DNA from: a virus
Length of the DNA stretch: 52,076 nt
Virus record (IMG/VR): IMGVR_UViG_3300025120_000078
Location: 1-52,076 of that record
Strand: one strand, 5' to 3'
This document shows, piece by piece, positions 36,501 through 43,886 of the stretch; within the stretch, counting starts at the first letter, position 1, and the number at the start of each line of letters is the position of its first letter. The translations under genes were made by a program, and so were the position numbers. Under the pieces are notes generated by a model, which worked only from the letters and a program-made list of their open reading frames with translations, ran no database searches and had not been told where the DNA came from.

Positions 36501-37806
36501 ATCTTCTCGTATGACAGATATGAATAATTTTGCTCAGACATCTTCAAAATCACAAAGAGCAAGGAGTGCTTTTATGAATGTTATTGGTCAGCTTTTAAAG
36601 TTAGGGCCAAAACAAACTGCTGGCGCTATAGATACTTTGGCATCAGGAATGATACAAGCTCCAGATAAAGCATTATCAATACCAATGTGGTATGGTACTT
36701 TTTCTCTAACATTTAAAAATGAGACAGGTATAGATCTTTCTAAAAAAGATATGGAGGCTATTGGAGAGGGAACTTCTAAAATTCAGAATGAAGATGGAAG
36801 TATTAAGAAAGAATATAAGAAAGCGGTGGAGAGATCCACTCGTAAAGCTGATCAAATGGGGACTATGATTAGTAGTTCAAATAATCCATTTAAAGGAGTT
36901 ATTAAAAACCAAAGTAGAACGTTTGGTAAATCTTCTGGGGGTTTATCTAATATGTATCGAACTGTGAATAAATTCATGGCAAGTTTTAGTTTGTTTGAAT
37001 ATGGTACTGTTCGTAATGCTATTGGAGCGTTATATAGAAGCGGTGATATGTCCAGGACTCAAGCATCCGCAGTTTTGCTTGCCGCAACAGCAAGGATGAC
37101 TATGTATCCTATTTTGTATGGTGTTTTCTCACAAGGATTTGATGAACTTTTTACCAATGCAGAGGTTGAAGAAGATGAGTCTGATATTGAAGACATTATT
37201 ATGCGTCAGACTGTTGGGACTATGTTGCAATTAATGACACGTAGAAGTATAGGTAATGTTCCTAACCTTTTACCTTCTTATGGTATTGAGAAATTTAATG
37301 AATTAATGCTTGGTGACTTTAGAGAAGGAGACTATAATCCTTTTAAACATTCAATAAGTTTCTCTCAGTTTAATGAAGATGATATTGCTAAGAAAGGTTT
37401 TAGTGCTACTATGTTAAAAATATTTGCTGGGCCAATGGGGCCGATAGTAAATACTGTTGAGCGTAGTGTAGCTTTATTATTAAGGTCTCAAAACAATAAA
37501 ACCCAGGAGAGTCGTGATAAAAACATGGACGAACTTACAAGCAGAATGGCTTTAGAAGCTTTAGGAAATATGGGACTTATTCCATTTTATAAGGATGTAA
37601 GAAGGGTTGTTATGAAGGAAATGTTTGAGGATGGAGTTATACAACGAAGAGAGGTAAAAGCAAGAAAGGAACGTAAGAAATATATGGATTTCTTAAAAAT
37701 TAATGATCCAAAGGAATATAGATACGAGCTACGTCAAGATAAACTCAAAGAGGCTGATAAAATTAGTTCAGGTGTAATTGGTGGAGGAGATGTTATAAAA
37801 CAATAA
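30514..37806 (+). CDS. Giant internal/ejection protein candidate (2430 residues)
   Basis: The longest gene of the window. N-terminal acidic part with a VDVPQVDVPQVDVD repeat (about 93-106), then a Gly/Ala-rich membrane-like stretch (about 285-340, AAAAGAGAATGAAAGAAL) and another near 380-450. The centre is long, charged and helical; the C-terminal 700 residues are basic/helical with a hydrophobic piece near MTMYPILYGVFSQGF. I see no lysozyme or transglycosylase catalytic motif. The features fit a phage cargo protein ejected into the host envelope. Confidence 0.6.
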   Translation: MELLDDLLGLLEGIVDDKETLQGIIESEGLEVLYDQIDPDAFPTMEGYLSYFGELQKKKEETGDTSVISPEENTESNTQTPQVEGAGSSDSSPTTVDVPQVDVPQVDVDETNINVTPNIEQEELPGILDPTSNAKKLYEIVDNEIVILGEDGVPKNDKEDETWLEESWLGQAMDWAFDDVPILGVLSADFWGDMYRAIGNGYTKGQSVDDSIALFAKGKNISDEDLAEYIAAVKKSENVAVSDEMKNFQKIYDQNGGGVLGFILGFGSNLSIAPELLIDSLSSMINPASAAAAGAGAATGAAAGAALTAVSGPGALFGTGAGAIGGAMGGASAALEFGMSYTEFMKEEVEAKGGKFDAEGIRMVLNDPEALQSIRNRAATRGLAIGMIDAMTAGVAGKAIGATGKALAKGTAKKLAAGGKGTVTRAMVNKGIEISAGLGVEIVGGSLGEATARALAGQKMDVAEIGLEGFAGAGNAPISLARGVYTTPRYNLNGNLVTKDYMLATIGTATPDQIAGMNIEIKNDKKMQSVITDLKATSQFDADLQALGVPPGPERDAIVKLELEKSKLPDARSEATRQRRSLIDQQINFLIGESSTITETVEISRDGNTFTEVLSVSRAEARSKLKEEGIESATEGQVSDMQKAMMEQLKNSDTQAEKAIIADQKIADDIKKEVEQSITDQEVQDKINKDTYTDKEFDNAKQSLIKEKVDAIQESSTTQVDVQESSRDGEGVGEVNVQEEITEESPAENEQESSESASQEEAEVDKQSRLDSAPKIFGKSHTDKKLPYGSAVISDITSPDSKGVQTATYNNPQSGELDVVISSTGDSSNFVGFVRVYENGNPTNQFTAKMESTGGAFKNMITEAENSLPPGSEVIETTTISEGGLKTYNKSKTLTEKVDADGNVVTKTTKYSDATKQSVEEKGNEEAFKAFRTDDKSKAEAEVDKIKKAYPGIEVKIKRQGSKRGKKTYSIDLELPVLVKTESKPKSFETIPPSQRKGGTQRFRVPGSRTVDVEVDAEGNFRTVNRKTGRPLKEKPTPAIQEYILENIIDVNDGTPLQLDESTNLTPEQYVSEIADNSNNIKEVAETIDLERKRSKDLSKSEREENADPLNIAELKGKITEQQFIDASDVSNVTPNMRRFWFAKKQKNMFGKETGQDIDADGLDTLVMELDGYTQEKESEYIQKVVDFIIENETGKVKVQTGKSLGLVDLEIKFENLTGLKPTKRNINKVLSIDPNREPLVATNQRNKQSNQKAATEPGKFGKKKGPSPKKITGQSQPKIEVDEASALKSQIKLEAKAAKKSETAYRKAANKVAAYITDIKAKGKISTRQAKLLLAKTLRSKLTDAKQVEKLNTYLTKVMGDATIAERLFNAKKKQSQINKNIKKGLIGSENIALVEVLQELGKTDLSSIPLNKLDAFESLMNTYGVKPKRGALNIKTIGADTQIGLEILNSLEQTEKVEVAPKKKKKAKEYDLVEAIKEIRTTEPNLEAITDKESKAVADLIQDFTKEDIESLIIEKKDGTFDYSQLEKLRGVKQNLAQGIVTPTAMNLLIEVFSNRAAKKVSVPISKVTLKGIMLNLRNITSSIKTAITSNTPSGKNILLDKIRSGPAAYIDNAFGNFNSKTIYENTFGKLAQVYERFTVDTKKDFAKIEAAERFLEYDGKGLIRRTSRVGNSANKVVAKKYKIRLLQLAREHILNIDKNGKENPVAPSAKKMIDATLKFFKDTEGYENDFKILNKIAEEFTVDGEISLDKLEKSLTPGEKKALKIYDDVNASLASKAKFTSAVLRSNRIDLLNGYSHRIVLSNSKDSEVDVKAKADTFANASTKGGTMVERQKGVRPVSFDPSLSAQRGVQETNLDYYMTPTVREVQKTANKVLKNMESEGNVPSVKAAKALQKSLTEILKITFTETMRDVTIAEEVANKVKRTAYQAILASVTRMGAELVSNMNYIAANPEAAARGFTKYATLSFLGRKKGADILNALGSTDTTKLFDPKSISSRMTDMNNFAQTSSKSQRARSAFMNVIGQLLKLGPKQTAGAIDTLASGMIQAPDKALSIPMWYGTFSLTFKNETGIDLSKKDMEAIGEGTSKIQNEDGSIKKEYKKAVERSTRKADQMGTMISSSNNPFKGVIKNQSRTFGKSSGGLSNMYRTVNKFMASFSLFEYGTVRNAIGALYRSGDMSRTQASAVLLAATARMTMYPILYGVFSQGFDELFTNAEVEEDESDIEDIIMRQTVGTMLQLMTRRSIGNVPNLLPSYGIEKFNELMLGDFREGDYNPFKHSISFSQFNEDDIAKKGFSATMLKIFAGPMGPIVNTVERSVALLLRSQNNKTQESRDKNMDELTSRMALEALGNMGLIPFYKDVRRVVMKEMFEDGVIQRREVKARKERKKYMDFLKINDPKEYRYELRQDKLKEADKISSGVIGGGDVIKQ

Positions 37807-37810
37807 ATTA

Positions 37811-38050
37811 ATGAGCTTCGATGAACATATGTGTATGCTTAATAGTTATCAGATTTTAACTGGTAAAAAAACGTATGAAGATATGTTGGATAGCGACAAA
37901 AATGTTTATTTAGTATTTAATCCTTCTATGCCTTTAGTTGCGATGAATGATGATGTTTATGATTTAGTTAGACTATATTTTGAAGCCAGGGAAGATTACG
38001 AAAAGTGCGCAGAGATACACTGGGCAAAGTGTAAGGCTAAAAGTTCTTAG
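37811..38050 (+). CDS. Small conserved protein at the end of the late operon
   Basis: 79 residues (MSFDEHMCMLNSYQILTGKKTYEDML...). Acidic and helical, with the pattern LVFNPSMPLVAMNDDVYDLVRLYFEA that I recall from other marine phages; function unknown. It is the last late gene and overlaps the first minus-strand gene tail-to-tail by 14 bp (38037-38050), so there is no room for an intergenic terminator between the convergent arms. Confidence 0.65.
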   Translation: MSFDEHMCMLNSYQILTGKKTYEDMLDSDKNVYLVFNPSMPLVAMNDDVYDLVRLYFEAREDYEKCAEIHWAKCKAKSS

Positions 38051-38357
38051 AATAATTTTTACGCTCTGCCTCAAGCTTGTAATACAAAAAAGCTTGAAAT
38101 CCATTTACGTGTGAGTCTGTTGGGAAAAAATACTTCCAACCTTTTGATCTACCTTTATTAATATAATAGAAAAAAGCAACAGCAACTTTACCTCCTGACT
38201 TAGAAAAATTTACACATGCGCTGTGGTCTGAAGTTGGTATTATTTCTTCAACAGTAAAAGCTTCATTTCCTACATTTCCAACTCTTTGGATGTTAGAGTA
38301 TCTATCGGCAATTGTCTGGCAAAACTCTTGTAGTTCTGTAGCGATTCCTTTATTCAT
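38037..38357 (-). CDS. Early-operon protein of unknown function
   Basis: 106 residues, the last gene of the minus-strand operon. Basic C-terminus (YYKLEAERKNYSKNF), central beta part (ACVNFSKSGGKVAVAFFYYINKGRSKGWKYF). No family recognised. Its ATG overlaps the stop of a 38-residue upstream ORF (ATGA), so it is translationally coupled to it. Confidence 0.6.
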   Translation of the reverse strand: MNKGIATELQEFCQTIADRYSNIQRVGNVGNEAFTVEEIIPTSDHSACVNFSKSGGKVAVAFFYYINKGRSKGWKYFFPTDSHVNGFQAFLYYKLEAERKNYSKNF

Positions 38358-38470
38358 AATTTCTGTTGTAGTTTTTTTATCTTCAACAATATTTTAGCTG
38401 ACTGAGGTAGTTTTTTTAGTCTTAAAATTTCTGCTATTATATTGTTTTTTTGATCAGCTTTAGATTTCAT
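38354..38470 (-). CDS. Tiny basic helical protein (38 residues)
   Basis: An ATG at 38470, 11 bp inside the end of the upstream gene, opens a frame ending at TGA 38354-38356. That TGA overlaps the next ATG (ATGA). The product, MKSKADQKNNIIAEIL then RLKKLPQSAKILLKIKKL, is Lys/Leu-rich and amphipathic. Overlaps at both ends and the otherwise empty 100-bp gap support it as a gene. No family known; a helix-only nucleic-acid or membrane-surface binder is possible. Confidence 0.6.
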   Translation of the reverse strand: MKSKADQKNNIIAEILRLKKLPQSAKILLKIKKLQQKL

Positions 38471-38654
38471 CAGATAAAGATTTAATTAAATCATTCATTA
38501 GTATAATTATATTCTTAGCTTTAGCTTTTGCTTTATCGTGATCTCTATCCATTAAATCTTCGTACAAATCATCAGTCAAAGAATGCATACTGTTGGACAC
38601 ATAGTTTATGTGATTTATCGCTTGTATGTCATCAGCTGATATTGGATTTGACAT
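38460..38654 (-). CDS. Small acidic helical protein
   Basis: 64 residues (MSNPISADDIQAINHINYVSNSMHSL...), helical, with a KAKAKAK run near residue 42 and an acidic end. No family recognised. Coupled to the upstream gene by TAATG and overlapped by the 38-residue ORF downstream. Confidence 0.6.
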   Translation of the reverse strand: MSNPISADDIQAINHINYVSNSMHSLTDDLYEDLMDRDHDKAKAKAKNIIILMNDLIKSLSDEI

Positions 38655-38890
38655 TAATCTATAGATTTTAATATAAGACGTCCTACTGATGGATCAATTT
38701 TAGATATAGCTTTGTATAGCTTTTTAGACTTAGACTTGGTAATATTTCTTTCGGTTTGAGTAGACTCTGTACCCATATTTGTATAAAGCGAGCAGTCTAT
38801 AAAAAGCAAAGTGTCAACTTTCTTTTTTTGAGACCATGAAGAAAAATTCATGATTTTATCTAAATCTTCAAACGTATATTTACATTCCAT
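38654..38890 (-). CDS. Small protein of unknown function
   Basis: 78 residues. The pattern CSLYTNMGTESTQTER...SKKLYKAISKIDPSVGRLIL resembles short early proteins of other Bacteroidota phages, but I know no function. Overlaps the upstream DnaA-like gene by 11 bp and the downstream gene by 1 bp. Confidence 0.6.
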   Translation of the reverse strand: MECKYTFEDLDKIMNFSSWSQKKKVDTLLFIDCSLYTNMGTESTQTERNITKSKSKKLYKAISKIDPSVGRLILKSID

Positions 38891-39404
38891 TTAATAAGGT
38901 GTTTACTTTTCTCTTAAACTCGTCAAACCTATCTCCAACTCTAAATCCCCACTCTTGACTTAGCTCTAAGTATTTGTGATATTTTCCTGTGTAGTTAGAA
39001 AGCTTATTATTTAGCTCATCTACCTCCAAATTTAACATTTTATTTTGATTTATAAGGTATCTTATCCTTGTTTTTAGCTCTTGGTCTGAAACTTCAACAG
39101 AGTTATCAACATTTCCAAGCCACATATACATAATATTATTGTGCTTACTGGCCAGTGTTTTGTCAAATTTCAACAAGAAAGGCAGTTGTTTTAGACTATG
39201 TAATACCGTTGCGTGGTTTTTGTTGAAAACTTTTGCAATATCAGACAGCGTCATATTCAAATGTTTTCTTAATATTTTGTATAAGATAGCTCTTCCAAAC
39301 ACATATATTCTCTGTCTTCTTTTAGAGTTTTGAATTAAATCAATACCCAGCTCTTCGTTTATAATTAATATTATATTATTTATGCCTTTATCAAGAGGGT
39401 TCAT
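38880..39404 (-). CDS. DnaA domain IV-like helix-turn-helix protein
   Basis: 174 residues. Residues about 30-75 (RRQRIYVFGRAILYKILRKHL, then MTLSDIAKVFNKNHATVLHSLK) follow the DnaA C-terminal DNA-binding domain: basic loop, helix, then the HATVLHS signature that contacts DnaA boxes. A coiled-coil (about 112-145) and a short C-terminal helix follow; no AAA+ domain is present. It could bind the phage or host origin to direct or block replication, or act as a regulator. A second, different DnaA-like protein is at 46446-46748. Confidence 0.7.
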   Translation of the reverse strand: MNPLDKGINNIILIINEELGIDLIQNSKRRQRIYVFGRAILYKILRKHLNMTLSDIAKVFNKNHATVLHSLKQLPFLLKFDKTLASKHNNIMYMWLGNVDNSVEVSDQELKTRIRYLINQNKMLNLEVDELNNKLSNYTGKYHKYLELSQEWGFRVGDRFDEFKRKVNTLLNGM

Positions 39405-39715
39405 TTTATATGTAAGTTTAAATTAATTAAATCAAGATAATCATCGGAACTTATTATTTGTAGATCCGACAACATTAAAAAAGATCCTTGTGTTCTTATT
39501 ATTTCTAATGCAAAAAATATATTTTTATTTTTATAATTTACTGTACCTCCTAATATTTGAGATATATAATCGTTTACTGGTAGATATAAAACTTTAGAAT
39601 CAACATACTCAGAAATAACCAGGGACAATCCAAACTCAAGCGAGTCTAAAGCTTCAAGATATTCCTCATAAACATCATAGCCATCATCCTTTATATACTT
39701 CAGTTTTAAACCCAT
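39401..39715 (-). CDS. Early protein of unknown function
   Basis: 104 residues, acidic, mixed alpha/beta (MGLKLKYIKDDGYDVYEEYLEALDSLE...). No motif recognised. It overlaps the upstream VRR-NUC gene by 32 bp and the downstream DnaA-like gene by 4 bp (ATGA). Confidence 0.6.
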   Translation of the reverse strand: MGLKLKYIKDDGYDVYEEYLEALDSLEFGLSLVISEYVDSKVLYLPVNDYISQILGGTVNYKNKNIFFALEIIRTQGSFLMLSDLQIISSDDYLDLINLNLHIK

Positions 39716-39923
39716 ACTTTTTTAATTCTTTTATTCTAAACTTTTGAAGCTCAGACAATACTCCCTTTGGTTTTTTTATTTCAGAAAAAAGAACATCACA
39801 TCCTGGAGGAAGCGCTATTAAATCAGGTATACCATTTTTATTTGTAAGTTTTAGTTTTATAACATAATAACCCTCTGCTTCAAGCTCCTTGATTCTTTTG
39901 TTTTGTATCTGTTGTTCTGTCAT
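39684..39923 (-). CDS. VRR-NUC domain nuclease
   Basis: 79 residues, a stand-alone VRR-NUC of the PD-(D/E)xK superfamily. Visible core: GIPDL (31-35, metal-binding D34), SEIKKP (47-52, E48 and K50), and LSELQ (56-60) with the conserved Gln. In phages such small nucleases are thought to act as Holliday-junction resolvases or structure-specific nucleases. It sits with helicase, primase and exonuclease genes. The start at 39923 lies 44 bp inside the preceding membrane-protein gene. Confidence 0.85.
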   Translation of the reverse strand: MTEQQIQNKRIKELEAEGYYVIKLKLTNKNGIPDLIALPPGCDVLFSEIKKPKGVLSELQKFRIKELKKYGFKTEVYKG

Positions 39924-40095
39924 TTCTGTAATCTAATATAAATCCTATTGCTACTATTAAATTCATTCCTATTGATGACAATATTTCAACCACATCATGA
40001 AAGTTGTGAAATGATAAATGAATGTGACCTACAACCCAAAAAGGTATGGCTAAATTCTGGCTTATCCAAATTACTAAAAATTTTATAAATCTCAT
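39880..40095 (-). CDS. Small two-segment membrane protein
   Basis: 71 residues with two hydrophobic segments (about 4-25, IKFLVIWISQNLAIPFWVVG, and about 36-53, ILSSIGMNLIVAIGFILDY) and a polar C-terminus (RNDRTTDTKQKNQGA). It starts 5 bp after the upstream mini-gene. No family recognised; a role in host takeover or superinfection control at the inner membrane is conceivable. The 44-bp overlap with the VRR-NUC gene is unusual for this operon. Confidence 0.5.
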   Translation of the reverse strand: MRFIKFLVIWISQNLAIPFWVVGHIHLSFHNFHDVVEILSSIGMNLIVAIGFILDYRNDRTTDTKQKNQGA

Positions 40096-40100
40096 TCAAG

Positions 40101-40208
40101 TTAATGTTCTGATTCAGGCTTGCCACAATTTATACACCATCTTGCCTCACCAACGTGATTGTCATAAGTATAAAACATTTCGCACTTAACAGTTTCTTTT
40201 TCTTTCAT
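40101..40208 (-). CDS. Tiny putative zinc-ribbon protein (35 residues)
   Basis: ATG at 40208, stop TAA at 40101-40103. The product is MKEKETVKCEMFYTYD... ending WCINCGKPESEH. Three Cys (C9, C26, C29) with a CxxCGK knuckle and nearby His suggest a small zinc site. It sits 5 bp after the helicase stop and 5 bp before the membrane-protein start, filling the gap exactly. No named family. Confidence 0.6.
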   Translation of the reverse strand: MKEKETVKCEMFYTYDNHVGEARWCINCGKPESEH

Positions 40209-40213
40209 TATTT

Positions 40214-41446
40214 TTAATTTAAAGTTAATAAATCTCTTTTAAAATGTTTTAGGGTGTAATCTTTTTTCTTTGTAACTGCCTTGTATATGTCAGCTTCAAT
40301 ACCTCCACGAGAAAATATCCAGTACACATCGCTTTCTAATCTTTCCTTGGTTGTCATACGATCCCTGGATTGCCAGTAACTGGTAGCTGAAAAATCTATA
40401 TTGTAATACACAAGGCATTCAGCCATTCGGAGAGAGATCCCTTCTCTACCACTAACGATTTGCAAAGCTATGGTTTTATTTGTTTCGTTAAATGTTTGTA
40501 AATCAGTACATAATTTATCTCCGTAAACCTCTTTTAATGCATTTAACTCTTCTTTAAATTTATAAAATATACCGATTTTAGAATCAGCAAAGTTATCGTG
40601 GATAAACTCTGCTTTGCTTAAATCAATAATCATAGAATTACCAGACTCAAACTTTACAGTTCCAGAATACATTTGATGAAGCTTCATCATAAGTTTTACT
40701 GGCGTGTCAGCCAATATTACATCTTCACTTCCTTCAATAACTAAATGTTTTTTCAATTTACTTGTTAGTTGATACGTCATTGGACTCATCTCTACCTCTA
40801 AAATATGCTCTTTAGTATTAACCTTAAACCCAGCTTCTTTTTGAGTATAAGAAATAGTATGTGGTTTCATTTCATCTATTATAGAGTCTAAACCATTACT
40901 ATAATCATTTATAAGTAAACTATTAATCTTTCTTTGTTTTACGTTCACATATTTTTTAGCAAACTTATAAAAAGTTTTATAATCACTGAATGGATGATTA
41001 AGCATTACAGAAACTTGATGGTACATTTGACTGTACGATTCTGGTGTAGGAGTACCAGATAAGAATATAACAAATGGATTGTTTTCTAAGATCAAAGAAC
41101 GCACTTGCGTGGATCGTTTGTTTCTTTTTGGAAAAGCACCCATACCATGAGCCTCATCACATACTACCATATCCCAACCTCTCTGGTCTATTTTATGAAG
41201 TGATTCGTAGTTAATAACAGTGATATTGTAAGAAGGATTAAGAAGTTTATAGTCATCTTCTATACTGCTTATGGCTTTTTTCTTGGTAATAAATAAAAGG
41301 TTAGACACTGGCAAAAGCGCACTTACACCCAAGCTCGTGAGAGTTTTACCAGTTCTCACCTCCATCGCAAGATAAACAAATTTATCTTTTAACAACAGAG
41401 GTTTAGCCTTGTTAATTATTTCTTTTTGATAGTCTCTAAACTCCAT
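40214..41446 (-). CDS. SF2 (SNF2/DEAH-type) helicase
   Basis: 410 residues. Motifs in order: RDYQ (4-7), Walker A EVRTGKT (29-35), motif II CDEAH (96-100), motif III LSGTPTP (129-135), motif V GREGISL, motif VI QSRDRMTTKERL. This is the compact SNF2-like layout of phage ATP-dependent translocases, and motif VI keeps the Arg pair (R-x-x-R). Likely unwinds or remodels DNA during phage replication/recombination. Only 1 bp separates it from the primase/helicase gene upstream. Confidence 0.9.
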   Translation of the reverse strand: MEFRDYQKEIINKAKPLLLKDKFVYLAMEVRTGKTLTSLGVSALLPVSNLLFITKKKAISSIEDDYKLLNPSYNITVINYESLHKIDQRGWDMVVCDEAHGMGAFPKRNKRSTQVRSLILENNPFVIFLSGTPTPESYSQMYHQVSVMLNHPFSDYKTFYKFAKKYVNVKQRKINSLLINDYSNGLDSIIDEMKPHTISYTQKEAGFKVNTKEHILEVEMSPMTYQLTSKLKKHLVIEGSEDVILADTPVKLMMKLHQMYSGTVKFESGNSMIIDLSKAEFIHDNFADSKIGIFYKFKEELNALKEVYGDKLCTDLQTFNETNKTIALQIVSGREGISLRMAECLVYYNIDFSATSYWQSRDRMTTKERLESDVYWIFSRGGIEADIYKAVTKKKDYTLKHFKRDLLTLN

Positions 41447-41447
41447 A

Positions 41448-43859
41448 TTAAAAATCTAATCTTCCGTTTTCCTCCAACTCGTGCTTACTTCTAAATCGTA
41501 ACCACCTACCTTGCGAATCCCTATCTTCCTCTGGTTTACAATTATATTTATACACAGAGTAAGCGGTAAGCCATTTATAAAACTTAGTTCTTGAAACAGT
41601 GAACTTAGACTTTGGAGCAAAGTCTGGATTGTCTTCAACAAAATCTAAGTATAAATCACTTTTGTATACCCTTCCAGATTGCTTTAACTTTTCGTGTTGC
41701 GATCCACCACCTATTTCTCCACTCCACTCTAAAAATTCGTGACACGTTTCTGCGGATAATTGTCTTGTTTTTAGGTTTATAAATTTTGATTTTATAAGGC
41801 CATGATTCATATAGGTTTGAACACAACTTATCATATAATTATCAAAGTGACACCATTCATCATCATCCCATTCTCCAAACATAAGTTTTCCAAACTCCAT
41901 AAGTGGCGTGAAATCTTTAGTGTAGTGCTGGGCTAATTCTAATTCCCATTTTCTTCTTTCAAACGATGATCCCTTACCTTTAATAGCGTAGTTAGTTGTA
42001 ATAGAAACTTTAGGAGATTTACTAAACGGAATCTTTATAGCATCTTTGTTTTTCTTTTCCAGGACTAAGCCTTCTGTTACAACAGAAAATAACCTTTCAA
42101 AGTCAAAATGTTTTTTTACATCATCAAAACATAATATTTGAGTATCAACACTAACAGTTTGATAAGCAAAACTTTTTTCAAAATTAAATGATTTACCATC
42201 TATAAATACTAATTTTTTCATGTGTGATAGAGCGTTCATAAAAATACCTTTCCCTGTCCCCCCTTCAGGGTTGTCTGATATTACCTCATCATTTAATATA
42301 ACTGCTGGGCAATAAGATAAGTTTTTCCACGCGTGTAGTAAATACCCAATTGTTGACTTCATAGAATTAACTCTGTTATCATCTTTACCACAAATATTTT
42401 TAATAAATTGCTGGTAATCACAACTTTCCGCATCGCATTCATTAAAAACCCTATCTATAACGTGGTCTTTCCATACATATCCACCTAAGTCAAGGTAGTC
42501 AATAGTTATAAGTTTATTGTTAGTTATTTTTACTGCACAATTTTTATAATATAGATAAGCGCTATCCTTTGTGTCTTCTATAAAATAAACTGCTATAGAT
42601 GAAAGAAGGGTTAGAAACTCCTCCCTAAAATACCTGGTGTGTTCAGCAAAATAATTATAAACACTTAGATCATCTACCTCTAATAGATAATTTAAAATAA
42701 AATCTTTTATTTCTTTTTCAGACGTGTGGTCTATTAAGTTGTTGGTTACTCTGACAAAAACATAATTCTTACTTCCTTCAGGGTTGAACTTATAAAATCC
42801 ATTTTCCTCCAGGAATTGCTTGAAAAGTATATGAACTATCTTTATAACTCCTTTGTCGTTTTTTGTCCAAAACTGATTGTTTGCATTTTCTTCATCTAAA
42901 CGAGCCAACACATTATCTATAGTAGCGACCTCAATATCGGACTCTTGTAATTGAGATCTAATTTCTTTTTTTGGCACGCCTCGTTTTAACTTCATTCTCA
43001 AGTTATTAAGTCGATCTTCATCTTCATAATACTTTGTGCCAAAATTATGCTTGTTGGAGTAAGCACTTCGTATTGTTCTTCTTATCTCCTCCCTATCAAA
43101 ACTTTTTGTTTGATAGTTATTTAATACTGACTCAGCTAAAGATTGGTATACTCCAAAGTCATTTAAAGCGGCGGCCAAAACATAAGCGTTATTATTTCTT
43201 TCTCCTTCATTCATAGGAAACTTTTTTTCCCACCATTTAACTAATATTTCTACTATTTTGTTTTCATCAGTTACTGGTATTGTCGGTATATCAGTATTCT
43301 TATTTACCTCATTGTATTCTTGTTCTTGTATACTATCCCATAAACTTGATTGAGCGTTAATATGAATTAACGGATCGTAAGACTCATAGCAGACTCTTGA
43401 GACATTTTTACAAGACTTGTCGAAGTAATCACTATCGAAATGTTTTTGAAGGCTTAGAAAGTAGTTTTTGTGATTCTCTGTGATTGGAGGTATTTTAACT
43501 AAAACCTTTAAACCATTTCCACTTGGAGAAATAAATACCGCATAAACATATTTATCTTTTGAAAGCTTTTCTTTTTCTTGCAATAAATCTTTACTTGAGT
43601 TGTATCCATCGAAGTCAAGACAAATTAAACCACTATGTTCTTTGAGCGCTTTGTCATTTCGTTTTGTAAACTTTCCGCTAAAACAAATTGCTGGTAATTT
43701 TTGTTTTAATATATTCCTATTGCTCTTATCTTTTTCGGCACGTATTTTTTTAACTATATCCTTGGAAGATCCATCTTGTATTCTTTTCAACACCAGGTTT
43801 ATGTTTCTGTAGAAGGGTTGTGATGTCTGTTTTATGTCTTGAAATATGGTTATGTCCAT
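41448..43859 (-). CDS. VirE-N primase / SF3-type helicase fusion
   Basis: 803 residues. N-terminal BT4734/VirE-N-like domain: LICLDFDG (78-85), SPSGNGLKVLVK (111-122), then NVSRVCYESYDP. A PriCT-like helical domain (about 215-275, NEGERNNNAYVLAAAL) follows. The C-terminal helicase has Walker A EGGTGKG (532-538), Walker B ILCFDD (575-580) and a sensor-like TTNYAIKG. This architecture primes and unwinds DNA in many Bacteroidota phages and elements. Two 11-bp repeats lie immediately before the ATG. The upstream gap contains a terminator, so it must have its own promoter. Confidence 0.85.
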   Translation of the reverse strand: MDITIFQDIKQTSQPFYRNINLVLKRIQDGSSKDIVKKIRAEKDKSNRNILKQKLPAICFSGKFTKRNDKALKEHSGLICLDFDGYNSSKDLLQEKEKLSKDKYVYAVFISPSGNGLKVLVKIPPITENHKNYFLSLQKHFDSDYFDKSCKNVSRVCYESYDPLIHINAQSSLWDSIQEQEYNEVNKNTDIPTIPVTDENKIVEILVKWWEKKFPMNEGERNNNAYVLAAALNDFGVYQSLAESVLNNYQTKSFDREEIRRTIRSAYSNKHNFGTKYYEDEDRLNNLRMKLKRGVPKKEIRSQLQESDIEVATIDNVLARLDEENANNQFWTKNDKGVIKIVHILFKQFLEENGFYKFNPEGSKNYVFVRVTNNLIDHTSEKEIKDFILNYLLEVDDLSVYNYFAEHTRYFREEFLTLLSSIAVYFIEDTKDSAYLYYKNCAVKITNNKLITIDYLDLGGYVWKDHVIDRVFNECDAESCDYQQFIKNICGKDDNRVNSMKSTIGYLLHAWKNLSYCPAVILNDEVISDNPEGGTGKGIFMNALSHMKKLVFIDGKSFNFEKSFAYQTVSVDTQILCFDDVKKHFDFERLFSVVTEGLVLEKKNKDAIKIPFSKSPKVSITTNYAIKGKGSSFERRKWELELAQHYTKDFTPLMEFGKLMFGEWDDDEWCHFDNYMISCVQTYMNHGLIKSKFINLKTRQLSAETCHEFLEWSGEIGGGSQHEKLKQSGRVYKSDLYLDFVEDNPDFAPKSKFTVSRTKFYKWLTAYSVYKYNCKPEEDRDSQGRWLRFRSKHELEENGRLDF

Positions 43860-43886
43860 TTTATGTTGATTTTATGTTGATTTTAT
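43859..43886 (-). repeat. 11-bp tandem repeat touching the primase start codon
   Basis: On the + strand TTTTATGTTGA is repeated at 43859-43869 and 43870-43880 with a partial third copy to 43886. On the coding strand this reads TCAACATAAAA twice directly before the ATG (43857-43859), so a repeat-number change would alter the leader but not the frame. Confidence 0.7.
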
